A DNA stretch of 64,000 bases from Neptunomonas japonica JAMM 1380 (GTDB taxonomy: Bacteria; Pseudomonadota; Gammaproteobacteria; Pseudomonadales; Balneatricaceae). Shown one piece after another: positions 28,395-36,444 of this stretch (positions are counted from its first letter, which is position 1; each line of letters begins with the position of its first letter). The notes beneath the pieces were generated by a model. The model was not told the DNA's origin and searched no databases. It worked only from the letters and a program-made list of their open reading frames with translations. Made by a program: the position numbers and the translations under genes. The stretch lies in the NCBI RefSeq assembly GCF_016592555.1, contig NZ_AP014546.1, forward strand, positions 2,738,501 through 2,802,500, read 5' to 3'.

Positions 28395-28904
28395 TTAGTG
28401 GTTATAGAAATAGGCATCATGTACTGCTTTTCCAGTCATGTTTTGCTGCCCTTTATAAAATTGCACAAACTCTGTATCGAACAGCTCAAGATGTATCCAG
28501 CCCTCTTTAAGTCTAAACCAATTTCCACCTGCGGCTTCATACACGTGCGGGAATACTCCCCAACCTGATTCAGAAATATTCAGTTCAGAAAATCGATTAA
28601 TTATTTGGCTAGTAGAACTTAAAGTTGGAAATTTGTAGATCAGAATTTCTCGATCTCTTAAGCGTGTTTCATCAGTTGGCTTAAATCGATAACAACTGAT
28701 TGAGGTTAATTGTCTGTCGTACCATAGGTACTTTTCTGAACCACTAAATTCATGTTCAGAGCAGTCATTAAATTGAATAGCCCACGGATTGTTATCATGA
28801 AATCCGATGTACCCTATCGGCGTATTGTTTAGAGGCGCCTTTGAAACACAACCGATTAATAACAATGACATAAGTAAAATAAGTGGCTGATACAGTTGTT
28901 TCAT
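28395..28904 (-). CDS. Putative lipoprotein of unknown function
   Basis: I do not recognise this 169-residue protein. It starts with a lipoprotein signal: MKQLYQPLILLMSLLLIGC, with the lipobox LIGC (Cys19). The rest is a single globular domain with many aromatic residues and no clear motif. The gene and its neighbours to about 29.4 kb look AT-rich compared with the qhp and glc genes, which may indicate transfer. Confidence 0.65.
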   Translation of the reverse strand: MKQLYQPLILLMSLLLIGCVSKAPLNNTPIGYIGFHDNNPWAIQFNDCSEHEFSGSEKYLWYDRQLTSISCYRFKPTDETRLRDREILIYKFPTLSSTSQIINRFSELNISESGWGVFPHVYEAAGGNWFRLKEGWIHLELFDTEFVQFYKGQQNMTGKAVHDAYFYNH

Positions 28905-28996
28905 CTAAAAACCTAGCGGGTTATGGACAATTAAATTTTGTACTTATAAAAACTAATTACAAAAACCTAGGCGCGTTGCAAATCACTTATTAATGA

Positions 28997-29380
28997 TTAT
29001 ATATTTTCGCCAAAACGCCACAGTACTCCACTAGGGTCATGCAGTGTAAAATCTAACATGCCCCATGGCTGCTCAACAATATCTGACACTTTAACATCAT
29101 ATTTTTTAGCAACTCCTGATACCTCAACTTGCTTGTGCCAAGAATGGATATCTTCTACCAATAAATGCATCATAAAATTTTCTGCATATACCTTCTCATA
29201 AAAATCTTGTAACAAAAAACTACAACGCCCTTTATGAAAATATGCAACCCCATCAGAATCAGAGGCCTTAGTAAAACCTAACTCTGAATAAAACTGCTTG
29301 GATATTTCAAAATCTTTTGCGGGCACAAACGCCTTAATTTCTAGAGTCTTTAAATTATTCAACACGTATTCCCTATCCAT
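28997..29380 (-). CDS. VOC/glyoxalase-fold protein
   Basis: The protein has the vicinal-oxygen-chelate pattern: KAFVPAKDFEISKQFYSELGF, a central YFHKGRCSFLLQD and a terminal WGMLDFTLHDPSGVLWRFGE. The family includes glyoxalases and resistance proteins; no specific function can be assigned. The start is uncertain: an ATG at 29380 has no clear ribosome binding site, whereas a GTG at 29365 has AGGGA about 6 bases upstream. The frame stays open to 29425. Confidence 0.7.
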   Translation of the reverse strand: MDREYVLNNLKTLEIKAFVPAKDFEISKQFYSELGFTKASDSDGVAYFHKGRCSFLLQDFYEKVYAENFMMHLLVEDIHSWHKQVEVSGVAKKYDVKVSDIVEQPWGMLDFTLHDPSGVLWRFGENI

Positions 29381-29526
29381 ATAATACTTTAACGCTAAGC
29401 AAATATATTCGCAGTATGGCCCCATTAAACATTTGCGTATATTAATGTGTCATTCCAAACGCTATAGCGTGCATGCTCAACGTCCAACTACGACACGGCC
29501 AAAGGAGCCTTAAACGTTAACTTCTT

Positions 29527-29965
29527 TTACACTAGCAACCCCATAATAGGTATCAAAATAAACAACAACTGCAACCCAACAGACTCCACAGTAGGAAATA
29601 ATCCCAACCAAGAGATAAAAGGTACATAACTGACAGCCGCGGCAGAAATAAATCCAGCTACTTGCAGCTCCAATGCAGCTTTACCCACAAAAATCGCAGA
29701 TAAACGCTTTTGATCCAGCGCTTGTCCCATTTTATTATGGATAAAACCTTGCCACTGCTGCATCTCTCGACGTGCAATTAACCAGACACTCATATAACTC
29801 AATAAGACGGCGGCAATCAGTAAGCTAAAGCCTTCTATAAACTCACGGGAAGATCCACTATTTTTAAGTAACGATTGGCACAACCATGCAGTTAAAAAGC
29901 TTGCGATAATAGCACTACCCGCTCCAGCCCAAATCAGCGGTATATAGCGATTTCCAATCAGCCTT
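29527..29965 (-). pseudogene. FTR1-like iron permease remnant with internal deletion
   Basis: The C-terminal 118-codon frame (29527-29883) and its upstream extension (…PLIWAGAGSAIIASF…) resemble the FTR1/EfeU-type permease. SSREFIEGF, LLIAAVLLSYMSVWL and a terminal WLGLFPTVESVGLQ are typical segments. The middle of the protein, including the second REGxE-type region, is missing, and so is the N-terminal part. At its upstream side it runs into a fragment of another gene. I treat it as a pseudogene. Confidence 0.6.
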
Positions 29966-30125
29966 ACGTATACCTGACTTCTCCATTAGCTCAACTTGCC
30001 GCTCAGGGTTGTAATTGAGTATCCAGTTTTCCATTCCTTGATTCAGTGTTTTTAACCAACTAAAACCAGAAATAGGCTGCTGTTCCTCAGCAGCGGCTTC
30101 TGGCGACTCTTTAGCTGCTTTATCA
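29955..30125 (-). pseudogene. TgpA-like (DUF3488 transglutaminase) C-terminal fragment
   Basis: On the minus strand this stretch reads DKAAKESPEAAAEEQQPISG, then SWLKTLNQGMENWILNYNPE and RQVELMEKSGIRKADW. The pattern (…NPxRQxELxxxxGxxxxDW) resembles the end of TgpA-like transmembrane transglutaminase proteins. It is joined out of frame to the FTR1 remnant. Identification is by recall and is tentative. Confidence 0.45.
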
Positions 30126-30149
30126 GTGATTTTGCCGCTGTTGATGTAG

Positions 30150-30793
30150 CAGATTTTTCGCTTTCAGGCTCTGGAGGAAGTACAAAATATTCTGCAACCA
30201 TCTTGTTATGTGGCTCATTTAGCTACGATTCTTCGATGGATCACCCTTTTGTAAAAGGCCTACCCTGCTTTATTCATATCAAGGCATCCGAAACGCCCCA
30301 GCTCGCATGGTTAAGATCTTTAGTGACTGTTCTTGCGAACGAATCGCGCCAACCATCCCCGGGCTCTACCGTGATAGTCGACCGGCTAACAGAAGTACTG
30401 TTCATTCAATTAATGCGCACTTACATGGAAAATTCATCCAATAGCGAGGGGTATATTATCGCCCTAGCAGACTTGCAAATTGGCTCAGCATTAAACCTAA
30501 TTCACTCAGAGACAAAAGCCCACTGGAGCGTTGAGCAGCTCGGTGATGCGGTTTCTTTATCAAGAACGGCGTTTACAGAAAAGCTTTCTCGCATGGTCGG
30601 TATGCCACCTAAAACATACCTCATCAATTGGCGTATGCAAAAAGCCAAAACCCAACTTGAGCACACTGACACAGCCATGATTGATATTGCACAAGGCGCG
30701 GGTTACTCATCAGAAGCGGCTTTTAGCAAAGCATTTAAGCATTATTATGACCAGCCTCCTGGGCAGGTTCGTCGTAATAGCAACCCGCACTAG
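30150..30793 (+). pseudogene. AraC-family regulator lacking its N-terminus
   Basis: The frame carries the second half of an AraC_binding-like cupin (…LLCGSFSYDSSMDHPFVKGLP, FIHI) and a complete AraC DNA-binding domain (WSVEQLGDAVSLSRTAFTEK, MIDIAQGAGYSSEAAFSKAF). Cupin-type AraC regulators are usually about 300 residues; about 100 N-terminal residues are absent. The reading frame continues upstream to about 30122 with no ATG and no clear ribosome binding site. It is probably a non-functional remnant, although a TTG start at 30203 could yield the C-terminal domain. Confidence 0.6.
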
Positions 30794-30892
30794 AAGCGCT
30801 TAATAAAAATACTCCGTTATAAGTGTTGTTTGTTATCACTAAAGTATAATAACATTAGATAATTCTAATATTATACTTTAAGGCGATGCTAC

Positions 30893-31282
30893 ATGAAGCA
30901 AACAATGTTCCAAGAAAAGTACCCTGTCTTTTTTCTTGAAGTAAGCAAAGAAGAGTGCCGCTTTGACCAGTTCGAAAAAGTGATTAGTTACTTTGAAAAC
31001 TGCATAAAACAGCACCCAAAAGCGAGTTACATTGCTACTTTTGATCACTATGCACATACCGATTCACTGGAAGAAGGTGAAATAGCTGAAGGCATTTTGG
31101 CGGCTAAAAATGTCGTATTTTGCTTTGGTCTTAAATTACCGAATGCATTGGTAATGGCGGTACGCCCTCGCTCATTTGGCATTACGGAATACGCTGATAA
31201 ATATGTCATTAGCTTTCTTGAAGCACCAATGCCTGTTGCAAATCAAGCTATGGAAGAGTGGTCACGCGCATTGCGTAAATAG
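30893..31282 (+). CDS. DUF6858-like conserved protein
   Basis: This 129-residue protein of unknown function has a compact alpha/beta look, with a conserved-looking centre (SYIATFDHYAHTDSLEEGEI) and NALVMAVRPRSFGI. I recall it as the uncharacterised family DUF6858; no activity is known. It has no signal peptide or membrane segment. It is convergent with the TetR-type gene, two bases away. Confidence 0.65.
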   Translation: MKQTMFQEKYPVFFLEVSKEECRFDQFEKVISYFENCIKQHPKASYIATFDHYAHTDSLEEGEIAEGILAAKNVVFCFGLKLPNALVMAVRPRSFGITEYADKYVISFLEAPMPVANQAMEEWSRALRK

Positions 31283-31283
31283 A

Positions 31284-31856
31284 CTACATAGATCGAATAA
31301 GCAGCTTGGCTGATTCTTTTGCTTTTAGGGCTGCTTTTCGATCACCCTGAACATGCGCCAATGTAATGGCACCTTCTTTTAATAAGCACAACGCATCTGT
31401 AGCCATGTTGATACAAGCGGCATCGATGCTGGTACTCCTAACTAACGACTCGATCAAGATAGCCACGCTTTGCTTATGCGCTGCACACTGCTTATGTAAA
31501 GGGTGTGTTAGATCGCCAAACTCGGCACTCACATTGATAAACAAACAACCATGAAAGGCAAATAACGCATCAACCCGATTATTAAACCAATCGTCCAGTG
31601 CATCAAATAGCGCCTCCACTTTTGCCATGCCAGGTTTGGCCAAATCTAACCTTTCTTTAAGCCAATCACAAAAGCACTCATCACGATAAACGAGCACAGC
31701 AAGTACTAGCGCCTCTTTTCCACTGAAGTGGTGGTACAAGGTTTTTTTAGCGATACCAGACTCAGCCAATATCTCGTTAATACCCACCGCATGGACACCC
31801 TTTTGGTAAAAAAGATTAAAAGCGGAGCTAATAAGGTGAAGACGTTTACTCGACAT
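31284..31856 (-). CDS. TetR/AcrR-family repressor
   Basis: This ~190-residue repressor has the N-terminal TetR helix-turn-helix (SAFNLFYQKGVHAVGINEILAESGIAKKTLYHHFSGKEALVLAVL). I start it at the ATG at 31856 (MSSKRLH), which has a GAGGAAAT site; the frame runs open to 31949 but that part overlaps the operators. It is divergent from the HPP gene. Two matching palindromes in the shared promoter region suggest that it represses itself and the HPP gene. The inducer is unknown. Confidence 0.9.
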   Translation of the reverse strand: MSSKRLHLISSAFNLFYQKGVHAVGINEILAESGIAKKTLYHHFSGKEALVLAVLVYRDECFCDWLKERLDLAKPGMAKVEALFDALDDWFNNRVDALFAFHGCLFINVSAEFGDLTHPLHKQCAAHKQSVAILIESLVRSTSIDAACINMATDALCLLKEGAITLAHVQGDRKAALKAKESAKLLIRSM

Positions 31857-31892
31857 AAAAAATATTTCCTCAAAAAAAGAATATTGACATGA

Positions 31893-31936
31893 GTAGACCG
31901 ACTTGTCTACCATGCAAAAATAGACAGATTGGTCTA
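31893..31936. promoter_or_regulatory. Tandem TetR operators between tetR-like and HPP genes
   Basis: Two palindromes share the form TAGAC-N6-GTCTA: TAGACCGACTTGTCTA (31894-31909, extended by G/C to 31893-31910) and TAGACAGATTGGTCTA (31921-31936). They lie 27 bp apart between the divergent genes. This size and symmetry is typical of TetR-family operators. A TTGACA at 31884-31889 could be a -35 for the HPP gene. Confidence 0.75.
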
Positions 31937-31961
31937 CCTCAATAATCACCTGGAGAACGCT

Positions 31962-32471
31962 ATGTCTGCTTTACTTAAAAAAATCAAAGGTGATGGTGCG
32001 GCGCGGCCTCCCAAGCATCCGATGAAAAATATTATGCTGGCAGGACTCGGTGGCTTTATAGCAATTGGTGTATTAGCAGGCCTTGCTGAAAGCTTAGAAG
32101 CCGCTCTGGTGTTAGGCTCGTTTGGTGCCTCTTGTGTGCTGGTGTTTGGTTTTCCTGATGCGCCCTTTTCACAACCGCGAAATATTATTGGCGGGCACTT
32201 TTTAAGCACATTGATAGGTCTGATTTCCCTGACACTTTGCGGGCCAACATGGTGGTCTGTCGCACTCGCGGCAGGCACTGCCATTGCTTTAATGATGGCA
32301 ACCAGAACGGTTCATCCTCCCGCAGGTTCTAACCCTGTGATCGTCTTTTTACTACAACCCAACTGGGACTTTTTATTACTGCCAACCTTAAGTGGTGCTC
32401 TCATCCTTGTAGCGGTTGCTTTGCTTTATAACAACCTTAGCAGAGAAGAAAACTACCCTAAGTATTGGTAG
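31962..32471 (+). CDS. HPP-family integral membrane protein
   Basis: This ~169-residue membrane protein has about four hydrophobic helices and the family signature HPP (TVHPPAGSNPVIVFLLQ). Some HPP proteins transport nitrite in chloroplasts and cyanobacteria; bacterial members are mostly untested. The ATG at 31962 has CTGGAG 6 bases upstream and starts after the operators. Control by the divergent TetR-type regulator is likely. Confidence 0.85.
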   Translation: MSALLKKIKGDGAARPPKHPMKNIMLAGLGGFIAIGVLAGLAESLEAALVLGSFGASCVLVFGFPDAPFSQPRNIIGGHFLSTLIGLISLTLCGPTWWSVALAAGTAIALMMATRTVHPPAGSNPVIVFLLQPNWDFLLLPTLSGALILVAVALLYNNLSREENYPKYW

Positions 32472-32658
32472 CTACTGCCTCCTTCCCATAAATGCATTTT
32501 TACCGGCACAGGATCTTAGCGCACCCAACACAAACAGCATTTAAGGAATAACAGCTGCTAATAAGGCAATACCCAATATTGAGAGTAATCTCGTGAGCGA
32601 AGCGGGCACCTTCTAATTCTACAACAAGAACATTATCAAAAAGGCTGGCCGAGTGGTT

Positions 32659-33405
32659 TTAGCGAATGACAGCACTAATCGTTATGTAAGCACCTAAAAG
32701 CAACAGAGAGATAAATAGAAGTCGTTTAAACAGCTGCTCAGATAATTTTTTGCGAAGCTTCTGACCCAAGACCATTCCAATGATGGCAGGTATTAATGCT
32801 AAGGCTGAATACTGACCCAACTCAGCCGATAACAGATGATTCTCCTGTAATGATACAGCTAGAGCAATAGTTGATGTCGTGAACAACATTCCCATTGCTT
32901 GAATCAATACGTCTCGCGTTAAGCCAATCGCTTGCAAATACATAACACCAGGAATAACAAAAGAGCCCGTCATACCTGTAAATATACCGTTTAAAGCTCC
33001 CAATAAAGGACCTGCCCACACCTCATGCTGTCTACTCAATGTAAATCCAAACCCTGATAGATTTATCACAGAGTATGCGATCAACAACCCACCGAGTAAC
33101 ATTGATAAAAGTACCAGGGCTGCCTGGCTCATCAACAGCCCACCCAACCACACCATTACAGTTGCCATAAGCAAAAATGGCCATACTCTAAACATCGCCT
33201 CTTTAGCGTACCCACCAACAAAGGCCTGCCATACATTGGTAACAATTGAGGGAATCAATAATAGTGCCATGGCCGTCGGCATATCAATAGCAACGGTTAG
33301 CAGTGCAAGGCTTACCGTAGGAAGGCCTAAACCCGTCACGCCTTTAACTGCACCGGCCAAAAGGAACGTGACAAGAATGATACAAATAGTGAAAACATCA
33401 AACAT
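32659..33405 (-). CDS. TauE/SafE-family sulfite/organosulfonate exporter
   Basis: This 248-residue membrane protein has about eight hydrophobic segments and the TauE/SafE repeats near the start of each half: VKGVTGLGLPTVSLALLT and ALNGIFTGMTGSFVIPGVMY. The family exports or imports sulfur anions such as sulfite or sulfoacetate. The substrate here cannot be read. It is a single gene divergent from the ABC exporter. Confidence 0.85.
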   Translation of the reverse strand: MFDVFTICIILVTFLLAGAVKGVTGLGLPTVSLALLTVAIDMPTAMALLLIPSIVTNVWQAFVGGYAKEAMFRVWPFLLMATVMVWLGGLLMSQAALVLLSMLLGGLLIAYSVINLSGFGFTLSRQHEVWAGPLLGALNGIFTGMTGSFVIPGVMYLQAIGLTRDVLIQAMGMLFTTSTIALAVSLQENHLLSAELGQYSALALIPAIIGMVLGQKLRKKLSEQLFKRLLFISLLLLGAYITISAVIR

Positions 33406-33516
33406 TTTGCAACTCTAGTAATCTGAAAATGAAAATTCACAATGGAAAAGTAAGATGAGCTATCGGCCAGACTTATGCATTAAAATAACCACATAGCCAC
33501 CTGTTTGCCATAAGGA

Positions 33517-35271
33517 ATGCCATTGAACCCTGTTAAAAAATTCTCAACTCTCGTACAACTTGTGCAGTTCATGCGGCCCTACCGCAAGTATTGGGTCGGT
33601 GCCATGATCGCTCTCTTATGTACTGCTGGTGTGACACTGGCGATTGGTCAGGGAGTAAAGCTTGTTATAGATAACGGCTTTATTGCAGGCTCAATCGAGC
33701 AATTAAACCATTCCATTTTTATTTTAATTGGCATGTCGTTATTGATGGCCACTGGCACCTTTATCCGTTTTTATCTCGTTTCATGGTTAGGCGAGCGCGT
33801 AACCGCCGATATCCGTCAAGCGGTATTTGATAACATCATCAATTTACATACGAGTTACTTTGAAAAAAACCGCAGTGGCGAGATCATGTCGCGGCTAACT
33901 ACCGACACCACACTACTCCAGTCCATCATCGGTAGCTCTTTTTCAATGGCTTTACGCAGCATCGTCACTACCAGTGGCGCTTTAGTGATGCTTTTTATTA
34001 CTAATGTAAAACTTAGCCTGATTATCGTAGCCGGTGTTCCTCTTATTTTATTACCAATACTGCTATTTGGGCGTCGTGTTAGGCAACTCGCTAGAAAGAG
34101 CCAAGATTCAATCGCTGACGTTGGCACCTATGCTGGCGAAGCTATTCAACAGATAAAAACCGTACAAAGCTATAACCAAGAAAGTTACGAAAGCACCAGT
34201 TTTGCTAAAGAAGTAGATAACGCCTTTACTATTGCGAAACACCGTATTAGCCAGCGCGCACTGCTAATGGCAACCGTCATACTATTAGTATTCGGCGCAT
34301 TATCTGGCATGTTATGGGTGGGCGGATACGATGTTATTTCTGGCGTAATGACCGGCGGTGAATTAGGCGCATTTGTTTTTTATGCGCTCATTGTTGCTAT
34401 GGGCACAGGCACATTATCCGAAGTTTACGGGGAGCTACAAAGAGCTGTCGGTGCTACCGAGCGATTAATGGAATTGTTGCATGCTAAAAATGAAATACTA
34501 GCCCCCGAAAATCCACAAGATGCACAACACTTAAAAGCCAGCCTAGACTTACAAAACGTCACCTTTAACTATCCTTCTCGTCCAGAAAAGGCCGCCTTAT
34601 CCAACTTCAATCTAACGATACCAGAAGGGAAAGTCACCGCGTTAGTTGGGCCATCGGGTGCAGGTAAATCGACTGTATTCGAATTACTGTTGCGCTTTTA
34701 CGATCCTAACCTTGGCAAGATTAGTTTTGATACAACTGACCTTCGCCAGCTCGACCCACATCAATTACGCCAACAAATGGCAGTGGTTGCACAACAGCCT
34801 GCTCTATTTACCAGTAATGTGTTGGAGAACATCCGCTACGGTAAGCAAGATGCCTCTGAGCAAGACGTTATCGCTGCGGCTAAAGCGGCTCATATTCACG
34901 ATTTTATCGAGCAACTACCCAACCAATACTATAGCGATTTAGGTGAAAAAGGCGTGCGCTTATCTGGAGGGCAAAAACAGCGCATCACGATTGCCCGAGC
35001 GATCTTAAACAACCCCCGCGTTTTATTGCTTGATGAGGCCACCAGCGCACTCGATTCAGAAAGCGAAGGCGCGATCCAAATGGCGTTAAACAACTTGATG
35101 CAGGGACGTACTACCGTGATTATTGCCCACCGTTTATCTACTATTATCCATGCCGATAACATTGCGGTAATGGATAATGGGCAAGTTGTTGCTCAAGGAA
35201 ATCACACCGAGTTATTAGTGCAATCAAAACTTTATTCAAAATTAGCAGCACGACAGTTTAAAGAGCTATAA
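33517..35271 (+). CDS. MsbA-like ABC exporter
   Basis: This 584-residue half-transporter has six membrane helices (about residues 20-310) and a C-terminal ATPase with Walker A GPSGAGKST, signature LSGGQKQR and Walker B VLLLDEATSALD. The start MPLNPVKKFSTLVQLVQFMRP is as in proteobacterial lipid/drug half-exporters. It probably exports lipids or drugs as a homodimer. It is distinct from qhpF, since it has no maturation genes nearby. Confidence 0.87.
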   Translation: MPLNPVKKFSTLVQLVQFMRPYRKYWVGAMIALLCTAGVTLAIGQGVKLVIDNGFIAGSIEQLNHSIFILIGMSLLMATGTFIRFYLVSWLGERVTADIRQAVFDNIINLHTSYFEKNRSGEIMSRLTTDTTLLQSIIGSSFSMALRSIVTTSGALVMLFITNVKLSLIIVAGVPLILLPILLFGRRVRQLARKSQDSIADVGTYAGEAIQQIKTVQSYNQESYESTSFAKEVDNAFTIAKHRISQRALLMATVILLVFGALSGMLWVGGYDVISGVMTGGELGAFVFYALIVAMGTGTLSEVYGELQRAVGATERLMELLHAKNEILAPENPQDAQHLKASLDLQNVTFNYPSRPEKAALSNFNLTIPEGKVTALVGPSGAGKSTVFELLLRFYDPNLGKISFDTTDLRQLDPHQLRQQMAVVAQQPALFTSNVLENIRYGKQDASEQDVIAAAKAAHIHDFIEQLPNQYYSDLGEKGVRLSGGQKQRITIARAILNNPRVLLLDEATSALDSESEGAIQMALNNLMQGRTTVIIAHRLSTIIHADNIAVMDNGQVVAQGNHTELLVQSKLYSKLAARQFKEL

Positions 35272-35300
35272 AATATATCTGAATAACCGCAGGATTAACA

Positions 35301-35654
35301 ATGCTAGACAATAGCCAAAAAATTAAGATTCTTCGTGAAGCCATTCCATCATTTTCCTGTAAACCGGGATGCCATGATTGCTGTGGGCCCGTGACGGCGT
35401 CGTCTGAAGAAGTATCCCGACTACCGATGAAAAGCGACGCTGAACATGATGAGGCACTGGCCGAATTCAATTGCCCTTATTTGGGCGAAAATGGCTGTGA
35501 AGTTTACGACGAGCGCCCTTTGATTTGCAGACTATTTGGAACAACACCCAGCTTACCATGCCCAAACTCTTGCGCCCCAGCTCAGATGACTGACCCCAAA
35601 ATAGAGCGCCAAGTGCTTAGGTTTCATAAAGAAACGCGCCAGGTTCTGCTTTAG
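35301..35654 (+). CDS. YkgJ-family zinc/iron-chelating cysteine cluster protein
   Basis: This 117-residue protein has the family's cysteine pattern: CKPGCHDCCGPV near the start, then CPYLGENGCEVYDERPLICRLFG and CPNSCAP. Cysteines probably bind zinc or an iron-sulfur cluster. The family function is not established. It follows the ABC exporter by 29 bp and may be cotranscribed. Confidence 0.85.
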   Translation: MLDNSQKIKILREAIPSFSCKPGCHDCCGPVTASSEEVSRLPMKSDAEHDEALAEFNCPYLGENGCEVYDERPLICRLFGTTPSLPCPNSCAPAQMTDPKIERQVLRFHKETRQVLL

Positions 35655-35667
35655 TGCTACAGCGCGG

Positions 35668-36327
35668 TCACTCTGTAAGCCAGTAGTTTTGCTGGGTGTA
35701 AATTTTATGCTCAGCATCCATGGCAGGAAGTGACTGTTTAAATGCCTCTCTACTTGATAACCGTTGATAATAAGCTGCTACGTTAGGGTAGGCTTCGATA
35801 TCGGTAAATAAACGCCCTACATGTAAGCTGTAGCCAACACCCACATCTGCGGCAGAAAACCCACTAGCTAACAAATAATCACGATCTTGAAGCTGACTTT
35901 CCAAAACTTCGATAGCCTTTCCTAATCGCCTCGTTTCTAGCTTCTGTACTGTTGGGGACCGTAAGGCTGGATCACTAATAACAATCGCCTGCTGGGTTAA
36001 GTTCGCCGCATGCACCGTCATTGTTTCAGCATAGTGGATCCATTGAAGCCACTCAGGACGTTCCTTATGTCCTGGTGCACGCCATAACACACCATCGTCG
36101 TAGATTTCGCAAAGGTACTCGGCAATAGCCCCACTCTCAAATAATGTGAGTTCACCATCTTCCAAACAAGGCACGCGACCAAGCGGATGGCGGCTTAAAT
36201 AATCATCGCTGCGCAAAGCACGGCCAAACGAGAATAATACAACGTCAACATCGAGCTTGAGCTCGTTGATTAACCATAAAGAGCGCATCGAGCGCGCTTC
36301 ATGACAATGAAAAAGCTTCAGCGCCAT
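35668..36327 (-). CDS. Glutathione S-transferase family protein
   Basis: This 219-residue GST has an N-terminal thioredoxin-like domain with the glutathione-binding segment LGRVPCLEDGELTLFESGAIAEYL, and an all-helical C-terminal domain containing the N-capping motif FSAADVGVGYSL. It has a Ser in EARSMRSL at the usual catalytic region. It conjugates glutathione or reduces peroxides; the substrate is unknown. Confidence 0.88.
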   Translation of the reverse strand: MALKLFHCHEARSMRSLWLINELKLDVDVVLFSFGRALRSDDYLSRHPLGRVPCLEDGELTLFESGAIAEYLCEIYDDGVLWRAPGHKERPEWLQWIHYAETMTVHAANLTQQAIVISDPALRSPTVQKLETRRLGKAIEVLESQLQDRDYLLASGFSAADVGVGYSLHVGRLFTDIEAYPNVAAYYQRLSSREAFKQSLPAMDAEHKIYTQQNYWLTE

Positions 36328-36444
36328 TTTATTATCCTTTTTATAAACACAAAGAAGTTCATCACCTTAGTATCACAAGACAGTCAGGGGGCCTATGGAT
36401 CACCAACCTAAATACGCCTGGAACAAAAATGCAGAGAGAGTCTA

